Below, piece by piece: positions 1-6,060 of a DNA stretch of 6,060 nucleotides. A program made the translations under genes and the position numbers. The stretch's first letter is position 1, and each line of letters begins with the position of its first letter. The DNA comes from Solobacterium sp. (GTDB lineage: Bacteria; Bacillota_I; Bacilli_A; Erysipelotrichales; Erysipelotrichaceae), in contig JAFWEA010000381.1 in the NCBI GenBank assembly GCA_017543005.1, forward strand, positions 1-6,060, given 5' to 3'. The notes beneath the pieces are model-generated. The model saw nothing but the letters and a program-made list of their open reading frames with translations. It did no database searches and was not told the origin of the DNA.

Positions 1-720
1 CAGTTCCCCGCGGGCCGCATTGACGATGATGACATCTTTCTTGACACCCCGCAGGAATTCCTTTCCGACCAGATGATAGTTTTCGTCTTTGACAAACGGC
101 AGGTGCACCAGGATGATATCCGCTTCCCGGCGGACATTTTCGAGATTGACATAGGTCATGAATTCCCGGTTCGGTTCAAAGGGATTCTTGTCCCAGCCGA
201 TGACCCGAGCGCCCATGGCCGCAAAGTATTTCGCGCTGAGGCTGCCGATATGGCCGACCCCGAGCACCCCGACCGTCAGATCGCGGATCTCGCGGAAATA
301 CGGGAAGTCAATCCGGAAATCCTTCTGCCGGACATGGTCGGCAATCGCAAACAGGTTCCGGTTCAGGCCCATGGCCAGCGCCACGGTCAGTTCGGCGATG
401 ACATTAGGATCGTAATTCTGCACGTTGGCAATTTCGACACCGTGTTCGCTGGCAGCGGTGAAGTCCACCTGCCCGACCCCGGTCATGCGCAGCACCAGCT
501 TGTTGATGCCGAGCTCTTCCAGCATGGCAAAATATTCCTCGGTCAGCTTCAGGTTCGGATTGCCGTCCAGCACCGCATCGATGCCGCCATAGGTTTCCGG
601 CCGCAGGAAGTCCTTTGCCGAACTGCATACGACGATTTCATAACCGGCCGCCGGATTCAGCATCTCCTTCAGCCGCTGCATTTCCCCTTCGTGGGTATTG
701 TAGACAAGAACTCTGTACAT
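1..720 (-). CDS. D-lactate dehydrogenase-like D-2-hydroxyacid dehydrogenase, NAD-dependent (3' end cut by window edge)
   Basis: I translated the minus strand from the ATG at 718-720; the frame stays open to base 1, giving 240 residues of an expected total of about 330. The family reduces 2-keto acids such as pyruvate to D-2-hydroxyacids with NADH in the cytoplasm. The NAD-binding Rossmann motif is GVLGVGHIGS (151-160, GxGxxG at 154-159), with Asp177 in GWDKNP placed to bind the adenine ribose, which indicates NAD rather than NADP. The segment NVQNYDPNVIAELTVALAM (99-117) matches the family's NVPAYSPNAIAE region. The final residues NAARGEL carry the expected catalytic Arg (237; Arg235 in lactobacillar D-LDH). 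The catalytic Glu and His lie beyond the edge. GAGGAG at 728-733 is 7 bases upstream and supports this start. It follows the DUF1287 gene by one base, so the two are probably translationally coupled. D-lactate dehydrogenase (ldhA-like) is the best guess; 2-hydroxyisocaproate dehydrogenase or a VanH-like enzyme cannot be excluded. Confidence 0.93.
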   Translation of the reverse strand, partial: MYRVLVYNTHEGEMQRLKEMLNPAAGYEIVVCSSAKDFLRPETYGGIDAVLDGNPNLKLTEEYFAMLEELGINKLVLRMTGVGQVDFTAASEHGVEIANVQNYDPNVIAELTVALAMGLNRNLFAIADHVRQKDFRIDFPYFREIRDLTVGVLGVGHIGSLSAKYFAAMGARVIGWDKNPFEPNREFMTYVNLENVRREADIILVHLPFVKDENYHLVGKEFLRGVKKDVIIVNAARGEL

Positions 721-721
721 A

Positions 722-1336
722 TTATTTCTCCTCGGGGATGACCCGGTAATGGCCGATGATATCCGTCCGTTTTTCCAGAATGTCTTCCTCATAGCGCCGC
801 TGCAGCGGGTTGTCATGGTGGATGACATACGGGATGCCGCGGGCATTGCGGCGGTCGGAGATCATGCCGATGTGCTCATGGAATACAACGATGTCACCCG
901 GCTGCCAGGCATCAATATCCTGTATATCCGTGTTTAATGATATCGCATTTCCGGAAAAATATACCTGCAGGTTACGGACCCGCCGGAAATCGATGTTCCG
1001 GTCCGGGACTTCAATGTCATACCGTTCCGGATGGGCATGGATATCGTCATCCACCTTCTGCTGCAGATCATAGCCGCAGTCCCGCAGGGCAATGCCGATC
1101 ACATCCACGCAGGTGCCGTATCCGTCATCCGGATAGCCGCTGGCATAGTAGGCGCTTTTATACTTCGGCCGGGTTTCCACATAGCGCAATGCCGCCTCCA
1201 GCACCGGTGATTCCTCACAGGCCATGCCATAACGGTCCGGCAGGCGGGCGGCCGAGGTTCCGGCGGCCATCTGCACCAGGACCATGCCGGCAGCGCCGAG
1301 CAGCAGGATCAAAATCAGCTTGATTGTTTTCTTCAT
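722..1336 (-). CDS. DUF1287 family protein (NlpC/P60-like fold), N-terminal signal or membrane anchor
   Basis: The predicted protein has 204 residues. Residues 1-26 (MKKTIKLILILLLGAAGMVL and onward) form a positively charged, hydrophobic signal peptide or membrane anchor, so the rest should lie outside the membrane. The body matches the DUF1287 (YijF) family: GTCVDVIGIALRD near 74-86 with a candidate catalytic Cys76, VPDRNIDFRRVRNL near 110-123, PGDIVVFHEHIGMISDRR near 146-163 with His155, a VIHH segment with His173/His174, and a closing DIIGHYRV. The Cys/His arrangement is that of NlpC/P60-type cysteine hydrolases, which suggests peptidoglycan or another cell-envelope substrate, but that is inference and the true substrate is unknown. 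I chose the ATG at 1334-1336, preceded by AAGGA at 1341-1345. The longer frame opens only with TTG at 1352-1354, which has no Shine-Dalgarno site and lies in the hairpin U-tract. The gene lies 48 bases after divIC and is coupled to the dehydrogenase gene. Confidence 0.85.
   Translation of the reverse strand: MKKTIKLILILLLGAAGMVLVQMAAGTSAARLPDRYGMACEESPVLEAALRYVETRPKYKSAYYASGYPDDGYGTCVDVIGIALRDCGYDLQQKVDDDIHAHPERYDIEVPDRNIDFRRVRNLQVYFSGNAISLNTDIQDIDAWQPGDIVVFHEHIGMISDRRNARGIPYVIHHDNPLQRRYEEDILEKRTDIIGHYRVIPEEK
728..733 (-). promoter_or_regulatory. Shine-Dalgarno site of the dehydrogenase gene, inside the DUF1287 coding end
   Basis: The minus strand reads GAGGAG followed by AAATAAT and then ATG at 718-720, a spacing of 7 bases. 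These bases also encode the last Glu-Glu codons of the DUF1287 protein, and its TAA stop (722-724) falls between the site and the start. This arrangement points to translational coupling of the two genes. Confidence 0.8.
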
Positions 1337-1352
1337 GAGGTCCTTATCTTTC

Positions 1353-1377
1353 AAAAGAACACCGGCAGCCGGTGTTC
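1353..1377 (-). terminator. GC-rich hairpin with short U-tract between divIC and the DUF1287 gene
   Basis: Bases 1357-1377 are a near-perfect inverted repeat: arms GAACACCGG and CCGGTGTTC (9 pairs) around a 3-base loop. In the minus-strand direction the stem is followed by TTTT (1353-1356), and the arm itself ends in TTC, giving a TTCTTTT tract. It begins 7 bases after the divIC stop codon, which fits a Rho-independent terminator for the upstream operon. The U-tract is short and the next gene starts only 16 bases later, so it may be a partial terminator, an attenuator, or an RNA-stabilising 3' hairpin. Confidence 0.6.
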
Positions 1378-1384
1378 CTGATGA

Positions 1385-1726
1385 TTATTTGTTCTCTTTT
1401 TCCGGCAGATAGAAGATCTGCTCACCGTCCTTTGACAGCATATAGTTCCCCCGGGCATAACTCTGGATATAATCCGGATCTTCGAGCTTGGCCCGCTCGG
1501 TTGTCAGATAGACGTTTTCATCAAGCACTTCCTGATAGCGTACCTGTACTTCTTCCAGCTGCTGCCGCAGGGTCAGAGTTGTATAGACTTCCCGGCCGAC
1601 CTGGAACAGCAGGAAACAGGAAAAACCGATGGCGACGTAGCAGATCAGCTTCAGAAACGGCGTCATCTTGCGCTTTTTCTTTTTGGTTTTCTTCTTGGTG
1701 TTCTTTACCGGTTTCGGTTCTGTCAT
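1385..1726 (-). CDS. divIC: DivIC/FtsB-family septum formation initiator
   Basis: This 113-residue bitopic membrane protein belongs to the DivIC/FtsB family, which joins FtsL and DivIB/FtsQ in the division-site complex that regulates septal peptidoglycan synthesis. The N-terminus is a short cytoplasmic tail that is extremely basic (10 of residues 11-20 are Lys, Arg or Thr, eight of them Lys). One transmembrane segment follows at about 23-43, then a coiled coil at about 50-82 (LRQQLEEVQVRYQEVLDENV). The C-terminal motif LEDPDYIQSYARGNYMLSKD and the following GEQIFYLP is the family hallmark (LxDPxYIExYAREN...GExxF). Length and layout are typical. The start has AGAGGG at 1731-1736, four bases upstream. 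It lies in the conserved position downstream of rqcP. DivIC and FtsB are the same family; the divIC name is chosen from the Bacillota context. Confidence 0.92.
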   Translation of the reverse strand: MTEPKPVKNTKKKTKKKKRKMTPFLKLICYVAIGFSCFLLFQVGREVYTTLTLRQQLEEVQVRYQEVLDENVYLTTERAKLEDPDYIQSYARGNYMLSKDGEQIFYLPEKENK

Positions 1727-1747
1727 AATTCCCTCTTGTGTATTATC

Positions 1748-1776
1748 TATATATCATTTTTGCCGGCGCGGATCAA
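1748..1776 (-). promoter_or_regulatory. Candidate sigma-70-type promoter for divIC
   Basis: On the minus strand TTGATC (1771-1776) resembles a -35 box and overlaps the rqcP stop codon. After a 17-base spacer comes TATATA (1748-1753), preceded by TGA, which supplies the TGn of an extended -10. Transcription would start near 1741, leaving a leader of about 15 bases that just contains the divIC Shine-Dalgarno site. Each box matches the consensus at only four of six positions, and the -10 lacks the final T. This 46-base gap (1727-1772) is the AT-rich exception in the window, which makes a promoter plausible but unproven. Confidence 0.35.
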
Positions 1777-2048
1777 GAATCCTCCCCGGTTTCCGGCAGG
1801 ACGGTCTCTTCGATAATTTCATACATGTCTTCGGTTTCCCGTTTCCGCCGCTGTTCTTCGGTGGAGAGAACCCGGACCTTCATCTGCCGGCGGCCGAAGG
1901 TGATGGTGATGATATCCCCGGCATAGACTTCCTTTGCCGGTTTGACGATCCGGCCGTTCACTTCGATCCGCTGGTTTTCGGCCAGCTGCCGGGATACGGT
2001 GCGCCGCTTGAGGATCCGTGCGGCTTTCAGGTATTTGTCCACTCTCAT
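1773..2048 (-). CDS. rqcP: RqcP (YabO-type S4-domain) ribosome-associated quality control factor
   Basis: This 91-residue protein is an S4 RNA-binding domain plus a short acidic tail, close in length to B. subtilis RqcP/YabO (86 residues). In Bacillota RqcP binds the obstructed 50S subunit and works with RqcH to add C-terminal alanine tails to stalled nascent chains, marking them for degradation. The S4 signature spans about 1-52: MRVDKYLKAARILKRRTVSR, then ENQRIEVNGRIVKPAKEV and AGDIITITFG. Arg2, Asp4 and the Arg15-Arg16 pair sit where RqcP contacts RNA. The tail (DMYEIIEETVLPE) parallels the YabO NMYTILKEE ending. The ATG overlaps the mfd stop as ATGA, with a strong GGAGG at 2056-2060 inside the end of mfd. 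The related family member HslR/Hsp15 is an alternative name, but length and neighbours favour RqcP. Confidence 0.94.
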   Translation of the reverse strand: MRVDKYLKAARILKRRTVSRQLAENQRIEVNGRIVKPAKEVYAGDIITITFGRRQMKVRVLSTEEQRRKRETEDMYEIIEETVLPETGEDS

Positions 2049-5000
2049 CTTTTTGCCTCCCGGGCGGTTTCAATCGCCCTGATCACCATGTTCAGGCTGT
2101 CTTTGGTCTTCGGCACGGATGCGATAATCCGGCTGTTGGTGTAGCGCAGGGCAATGTCCCGCGACAGTTTCGAATACAGCGAGAACAGTTTCACCCCGTC
2201 AAGCTGCTGGGAGAACTCCTTCGCAAACGTGATCTCGCAGTGGTCCTTCACTTCCCGGTAGCTGTCCACATCGCCTTCATTGAGCAGGATATCGAGCTGT
2301 TTCTTCTCGAACAGCCCTTCCACTTCTTCCGGCAGCCGGCCGTACTGGTCAACGACATTGCGGCGGTACTGTTCCAGGGCGTTGAGGCTGTCGAGCAGGT
2401 CGATCTGCTGGTACATGCTCAGCTTGTCATAGTCATCCGGGGCAAACTGCCGCGGAATGTAGCTGGTGCGGCCGACATTGGCGAGCTTCTTCGCCTCGGG
2501 CTTTCTGCGGACCTGGCCCTTGCGGGCGGCGATGGCTTCTTCCAGCATCTCCACATACATGTCAATACCGACGGTATCGATGAAGCCGGACTGGTTCGGC
2601 CCGAGCAGGTCCCCGGCCCCGCGGATGGTCAGATCCCGCATGGCGATCTTGTACCCGCTGCCCAGGCGGGCAAATTCCTTGACGGCCTGCAGGCGCTTGG
2701 TTGCGGTTTCACTGAGCTGGCGGCGCGGCGGCACGAGCAGGTAGGCATAGGCCACCCGGTCGCTGCGGCCCACCCGGCCCTTGATCTGATAGATCTGCGC
2801 CAGGCCGAAGTTCTGGGCGTTGTCGATAAGGATCGTGTTGGCATTGGGAATATCGATGCCGTTTTCGATGATGGTCGTGCAGACCAGGACATTGAGTTCC
2901 CGGTTGACGAAGCTCATCATGACATCTTCGATGGTTTCCCGATCCATCCTGCCGTGCACCACGCCGATGCTGGCATCCGGAACCCGGTTCTGCAGGGTGC
3001 GGGCCACGTTGTAGATCTCATCGATGTTGTTGTACAGATAGAATACCTGCCCGTTCCTCGAGAGTTCCTTCTCGATTGCATCACTGACCAGGCCGAGGTT
3101 CTTTTCCACCACATAGGTCTGGACGTTGTAGCGGTTGGCCGGCGGGGTTTCCAGCTGCGAGAGCTGACGGATGCCGACCAGGGACATCTGCAGGGTTCGC
3201 GGGATCGGCGTCGCGCTCAGGGTCAGCACATCGATGCTGTTTTTCATTTCCTTGATCTTTTCCTTGTGTTCCACCCCGAAGCGCTGTTCCTCATCCACGA
3301 CCAGCAGCCCGAGATCCTTGAACACCACGTCATTGGACAGGATCCGGTGGGTGCCGATCAGGATATCCACCCGGCCTTCCTTCAGATCCTGCAGGGTCTG
3401 TTTCTGCATGGCCGGGGTCACGAAGCGGTCGAGACACCGGATCGTAAACGGATAGTTTTCATAGCGTTTCGAGAAGGTCCGGAAGTGCTGTTCGGCCAGG
3501 ATGGTGGTCGGGCAGAGCACGGCCACCTGCTTGTTTTCCGCCGCTGCCTTGAACGAGGCCCGGATGGCAATCTCGGTCTTGCCGAAGCCGACATCCCCGC
3601 AGACCAGCCGGTCCATGGGCTTGTCGCTTTCCATATCCTTCTTGACATCCCGGACGGCCTGTTCCTGGTCCGGGGTCAGTTCATATTCGAATTCCCGCTC
3701 GAACTGCCGCTGCAGGTCACTGTCCGGCTGGAAGGCGTGGCCGATGTTGTCGGTCCGCACGGCATACAGGTCCACCAGGCGTTCGGCGATGTTGTTTACG
3801 TTTTCCTCCAGGCGGGCCCGGGTCTTCTCCCATTCGCCGCTGCCCAGCTTGTTCAGCCGCGGCACAACCCCTTCCCGGGACACGAACTTGCGGACCAGCC
3901 GGAACTGTTCCAGCGGGACCAGCAGTTCGGCATTGCCGCGGTAGATGATCTTCAGGAAATCGCGGATGATCCCCTGGATTTCCCGGGTCTCAATGCCGAG
4001 ATACTGGCCCACGCCGTACTGGGCATGGACAACGTAGTCCCCCGGTTCCAGTTCTTCATAGCCCTGGATGACTTCGGCATTGCGGAATTTCTTTTCGTAG
4101 CGGCCGGCATGGTGATGAACCTCAAACAGTTCGGCCGAAGTGACCACTGCCAGATCCTTTTCAACCAGCCGGAAGCCCTCGGCCAGCGGTCTGAGCATGA
4201 TGTTGAGCCCTTCCTGCAGCGGGGTCGTTTCATCCGGGATCAGGACATAGGGAATCTGCCCGTCCACACAGGCACTCAGCACCCGTTCCAGTTCGTTTTC
4301 CCGCAGCAGCAGCGCGGTCCGCTTTTCCTGACCGTTCTGCAGCAGCCGCAGCAGAGTATGCAGGGGATGATTCGGCAGATGCACTTCCTCAATCCCGGAA
4401 ATATTGTCCTCAAAGGGATCTTCCTCGATCAGCGGATTGGTGCCGTGCACCCGCTGGAATTCATGCCAGACGGCATAGCGGGGCAGCTTCTTGTCTTCCT
4501 GCACCATTTCCTGAATGTAGGCCGTGGTTTCCTCGATCAGCCGTCTGACGTTTTCCTGGATCACCACCGGATCCGAGTGGATGACCAGCGGATGATTCAT
4601 ATAAGAAACAAGGGAAGCCGGCTGTTCCGTCAGGGCCATCCAGGTATACAGGGACGGCTCACTGATCCGGTTTTCAATCAGGCTGAATTCGGTTTCGACC
4701 GCCGACCTGAGCATGTCACTGCCATCAGCCAGCAGCCGCTCACTCTCTTTCCGGAGGGTTTCGATATCTTCTTCCGAGAACAGGATGTCACTGGCCGGGA
4801 CAATGCGCACTTCATCGGCCGGGACGATGGTTTTCTGGGTGCCGGCATCGAAAAAGCGGATGGAATCGATCTCATCATCAAAGAATTCCACCCGGACCGG
4901 CTGATCATAGTTGATCGAGTAGATATCCACGATCCCGCCGCGGGCCGCAAAGCTCAGCGGCTGATCGATATGTGCAGTCTGATAGTAACCGCCCTGCCGC

Positions 5001-5476
5001 AGCCGCCGTTTCAGTTCTTCCATGTCCATGCGCATGCCGGTTTTCAGTGTGATGCAGGCATCGCGGAAGACTTCCGGTGACGGCAGCAGCCGCAGATAGC
5101 CGGACGGGCAGGTAATGACCAGCTGGTTCGGCTGTTCCAGCAGGGAAGCCAGGGTTTCCACTTTGGCTGCCCGGATCTCCGGCGAAGCCGCAATCGCCTC
5201 CACGCGCAGGGATTCATCCGCACTGAAAAGCGCACATTCCTTTTCCGAGAGGAGGGATGACACCCTTTCGTAAAGTTTCTGAGCGCTGTAGAGGTTCTTT
5301 TTCACAACCAGGATCGGCTGCGGATGGAGCCGGTAGAACGTGCTCAGGATCACAGCCTCTTCGGCCAGTGATGCCAGGGGCAGCGGTCCTTTTCCGGTTT
5401 CCAGCTGTCTGACTGCCGGATTGTCTCTCAGTTCCGCAAAGATCTGAGCCGGCAGACCGGGCATTGTCTCTGTCAT
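2045..5476 (-). CDS. mfd: Transcription-repair coupling factor Mfd
   Basis: Mfd is a DNA translocase that removes RNA polymerase stalled at lesions and recruits UvrA for nucleotide excision repair. The protein has 1143 residues, full length for the family (E. coli 1148, B. subtilis about 1177). Residues 1 to about 350 are the UvrB-like region (for example AARGGIVDIY at 177-186). About 475-545 is the RNA polymerase-interacting domain (PGDYVVHAQYGVGQYLGIET). The translocase follows: Walker A GDVGFGKTE (627-635, Lys633), Walker B DEEQ (728-731), SATPIPRT (754-761), and IKGRVGRSDR (898-907) with its arginine finger. The TRG motif lies at 937-964 (LGSGYKIAMRDLTIRGAGDL). The C-terminal autoinhibitory domain is about 1000-1143. 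All motifs are intact. The start overlaps the pth stop (ATGA); the nearest purine-rich site, AAGGA, is about 16 bases upstream, so translation probably depends on coupling. A second ATG four codons later is possible. Confidence 0.99.
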   Translation of the reverse strand: MTETMPGLPAQIFAELRDNPAVRQLETGKGPLPLASLAEEAVILSTFYRLHPQPILVVKKNLYSAQKLYERVSSLLSEKECALFSADESLRVEAIAASPEIRAAKVETLASLLEQPNQLVITCPSGYLRLLPSPEVFRDACITLKTGMRMDMEELKRRLRQGGYYQTAHIDQPLSFAARGGIVDIYSINYDQPVRVEFFDDEIDSIRFFDAGTQKTIVPADEVRIVPASDILFSEEDIETLRKESERLLADGSDMLRSAVETEFSLIENRISEPSLYTWMALTEQPASLVSYMNHPLVIHSDPVVIQENVRRLIEETTAYIQEMVQEDKKLPRYAVWHEFQRVHGTNPLIEEDPFEDNISGIEEVHLPNHPLHTLLRLLQNGQEKRTALLLRENELERVLSACVDGQIPYVLIPDETTPLQEGLNIMLRPLAEGFRLVEKDLAVVTSAELFEVHHHAGRYEKKFRNAEVIQGYEELEPGDYVVHAQYGVGQYLGIETREIQGIIRDFLKIIYRGNAELLVPLEQFRLVRKFVSREGVVPRLNKLGSGEWEKTRARLEENVNNIAERLVDLYAVRTDNIGHAFQPDSDLQRQFEREFEYELTPDQEQAVRDVKKDMESDKPMDRLVCGDVGFGKTEIAIRASFKAAAENKQVAVLCPTTILAEQHFRTFSKRYENYPFTIRCLDRFVTPAMQKQTLQDLKEGRVDILIGTHRILSNDVVFKDLGLLVVDEEQRFGVEHKEKIKEMKNSIDVLTLSATPIPRTLQMSLVGIRQLSQLETPPANRYNVQTYVVEKNLGLVSDAIEKELSRNGQVFYLYNNIDEIYNVARTLQNRVPDASIGVVHGRMDRETIEDVMMSFVNRELNVLVCTTIIENGIDIPNANTILIDNAQNFGLAQIYQIKGRVGRSDRVAYAYLLVPPRRQLSETATKRLQAVKEFARLGSGYKIAMRDLTIRGAGDLLGPNQSGFIDTVGIDMYVEMLEEAIAARKGQVRRKPEAKKLANVGRTSYIPRQFAPDDYDKLSMYQQIDLLDSLNALEQYRRNVVDQYGRLPEEVEGLFEKKQLDILLNEGDVDSYREVKDHCEITFAKEFSQQLDGVKLFSLYSKLSRDIALRYTNSRIIASVPKTKDSLNMVIRAIETAREAKR
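2056..2060 (-). promoter_or_regulatory. Strong Shine-Dalgarno site of rqcP inside mfd
   Basis: The minus strand reads GGAGG, then seven bases, then the rqcP ATG (2046-2048). The site lies in the codons for the last residues of Mfd (Glu-Ala-Lys-Arg). Together with the four-base ATGA overlap it fixes the rqcP start and allows a small protein to be made well from an mRNA led by a large gene. Confidence 0.85.
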
Positions 5477-6060
5477 TGTTCGGTTTCTGTGTTTTCCTTC
5501 TGTTTCTTTTCTCTGATATTGTACGCCATGACTTTTTCCATCGGCAGGTAAGCCCAGGCGTAGGCAGCTTCGGCCGCCTGTTTCAGCGTATGTTCAAACG
5601 GTTCCTTTTCATCCTTCGGTACCGGGGAAAGCACCCAGTCCGGCACCTGTTCGTGCTGACCGCGGGTACTGTGGCCGACGCCGATGCGGATGCGGGCAAT
5701 ATCCGTGGTCCCCAGGCACTGCTGGATGGACTTCATGCCCTTCTGGCCGCCGGAACTGCCTTTGGTGCGGATGCGCAGTGAGCCGACCGGCAGGTCCATG
5801 TCATCATGCATGATCAGGATGTCTTCCGGTTCGATGTGGTAGAAGTTGACCGCTTCGGCCACAGCCCGGCCGGATTCGTTCATGTAAGTCAGCGGCTTCA
5901 TGAGCAGCACCGGTTCCCATTCGATCCGGACGGTTGCGATCAGGGCATGCCATTTTTCCTGGGACAGGCTGACACCGAGCTTATCCAGCAGATAATCCAT
6001 GGCCAGAAACCCGGAATTGTGGCGGGTATTGGCATATTCCCGGCCCGGGTTGCCCAGTCC
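5473..6060 (-). CDS. pth: Peptidyl-tRNA hydrolase, bacterial Pth type (5' end beyond the window)
   Basis: Pth cleaves the ester bond of peptidyl-tRNAs that drop off ribosomes and so recycles tRNA. The frame is open from the right edge: 195 residues are visible, starting GLGNPGREYANTRHNSGF, so only about seven N-terminal residues are missing. The active-site residues are present: Asn in GLGNPG (visible 4), the catalytic His in TRHN (visible 14; His20 in E. coli), Asn in TYMNESG (visible 61), and Asp in MHDDMDLPVG (visible 86; Asp93 in E. coli). The SSGGQKGMKSI segment and IGVGHSTRG are also family-typical. An internal ATG at 5998-6000 is not the start, because it would remove the catalytic His. 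The acidic/basic C-terminal tail (REKKQKENTETEQ) looks unstructured. The stop overlaps the mfd start, placing both genes in one operon. Confidence 0.97.
   Translation of the reverse strand, partial: GLGNPGREYANTRHNSGFLAMDYLLDKLGVSLSQEKWHALIATVRIEWEPVLLMKPLTYMNESGRAVAEAVNFYHIEPEDILIMHDDMDLPVGSLRIRTKGSSGGQKGMKSIQQCLGTTDIARIRIGVGHSTRGQHEQVPDWVLSPVPKDEKEPFEHTLKQAAEAAYAWAYLPMEKVMAYNIREKKQKENTETEQ

Noticed and set aside
73..741. A 222-codon plus-strand reading frame.
   Set aside because: It is antisense and in register with the D-2-hydroxyacid dehydrogenase, which has clear NAD-binding and catalytic motifs; it is a shadow.
1337..1354. A six-residue longer DUF1287 start at TTG (1352-1354).
   Set aside because: The TTG lies in the U-tract of the hairpin and has no Shine-Dalgarno site, whereas the ATG at 1334-1336 has AAGGA upstream and begins a standard signal sequence (MKKTIKL).
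1661..1700. T-rich run on the plus strand as a terminator or low-complexity repeat.
   Set aside because: On the minus strand it is the run of Lys codons in the basic N-terminal tail of DivIC, and no stem precedes it.
1741..1746. GATAAT-like hexamer just upstream of divIC as a -10 box.
   Set aside because: The bases 17 upstream give no -35 resemblance, and transcription would start at or within the Shine-Dalgarno site. The TATATA box a few bases upstream fits better.
2018..5080. A 1020-codon plus-strand reading frame opposite mfd.
   Set aside because: It is in exact antisense codon register with mfd, whose protein is full length with every family motif intact. The openness is explained by mfd avoiding TTA, CTA and TCA, and the translation (rich in His, Gln, Asp, Phe) resembles no family I recognise.
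5998..6000. Internal ATG as the start of pth.
   Set aside because: The frame continues upstream to the window edge with GLGNPG and TRHN, which contain the essential Asn and catalytic His.

Overview
The window is a compact stretch of bacterial chromosome with all six genes on the minus strand, so the biological order runs from high to low coordinates. It reads pth (peptidyl-tRNA hydrolase, 5' end beyond the right edge), mfd (transcription-repair coupling factor), rqcP (S4-domain ribosome quality-control factor), a divIC/ftsB-type cell division gene, a DUF1287 (NlpC/P60-like) exported or membrane-anchored protein, and a D-lactate dehydrogenase-like 2-hydroxyacid dehydrogenase cut by the left edge. 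Coding density is very high. The only non-coding gaps are about 46 and 48 bases, and no stretch over 300 bases lacks a gene.

The pth-mfd-rqcP-divIC order is the well-known Bacillota housekeeping cluster (in Bacillus subtilis: spoVC/pth, fin, mfd, spoVT, yabM, yabN, yabO/rqcP, yabP, yabQ, divIC). Here the sporulation-associated genes that sit between these core genes in Bacillus are absent. Base composition is moderately GC-rich for a Bacillota (by eye mid-50s percent), with strong preference for G/C-ending codons. A GC-richer Bacillota such as a member of the Erysipelotrichales is a reasonable guess, but the sequence alone does not settle the genus.

Layout: the right part (5473-6060) is pth, overlapping mfd by four bases (ATGA). 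mfd (2045-5476) fills more than half of the window and again overlaps rqcP (1773-2048) by four bases, so these three form one tightly coupled translation and genome-maintenance operon. A short AT-rich gap (1727-1772) with a candidate sigma-70-type promoter precedes divIC (1385-1726). A GC-rich hairpin followed by a short U-tract (1353-1377) lies just after divIC and just before the DUF1287 gene (722-1336). The DUF1287 gene is separated by one base from the dehydrogenase gene (1-720), whose Shine-Dalgarno sequence lies inside the last codons of the DUF1287 gene.

The first four genes are ordinary housekeeping genes with intact diagnostic motifs: tRNA recycling, rescue of RNA polymerase at lesions, ribosome quality control and septation. 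The less usual part is the DUF1287 plus D-2-hydroxyacid dehydrogenase pair appended downstream of divIC, where Bacillus has yabR, spoIIE and tilS. I see no CRISPR array, mobile element, tRNA, rRNA or clearly new system here.
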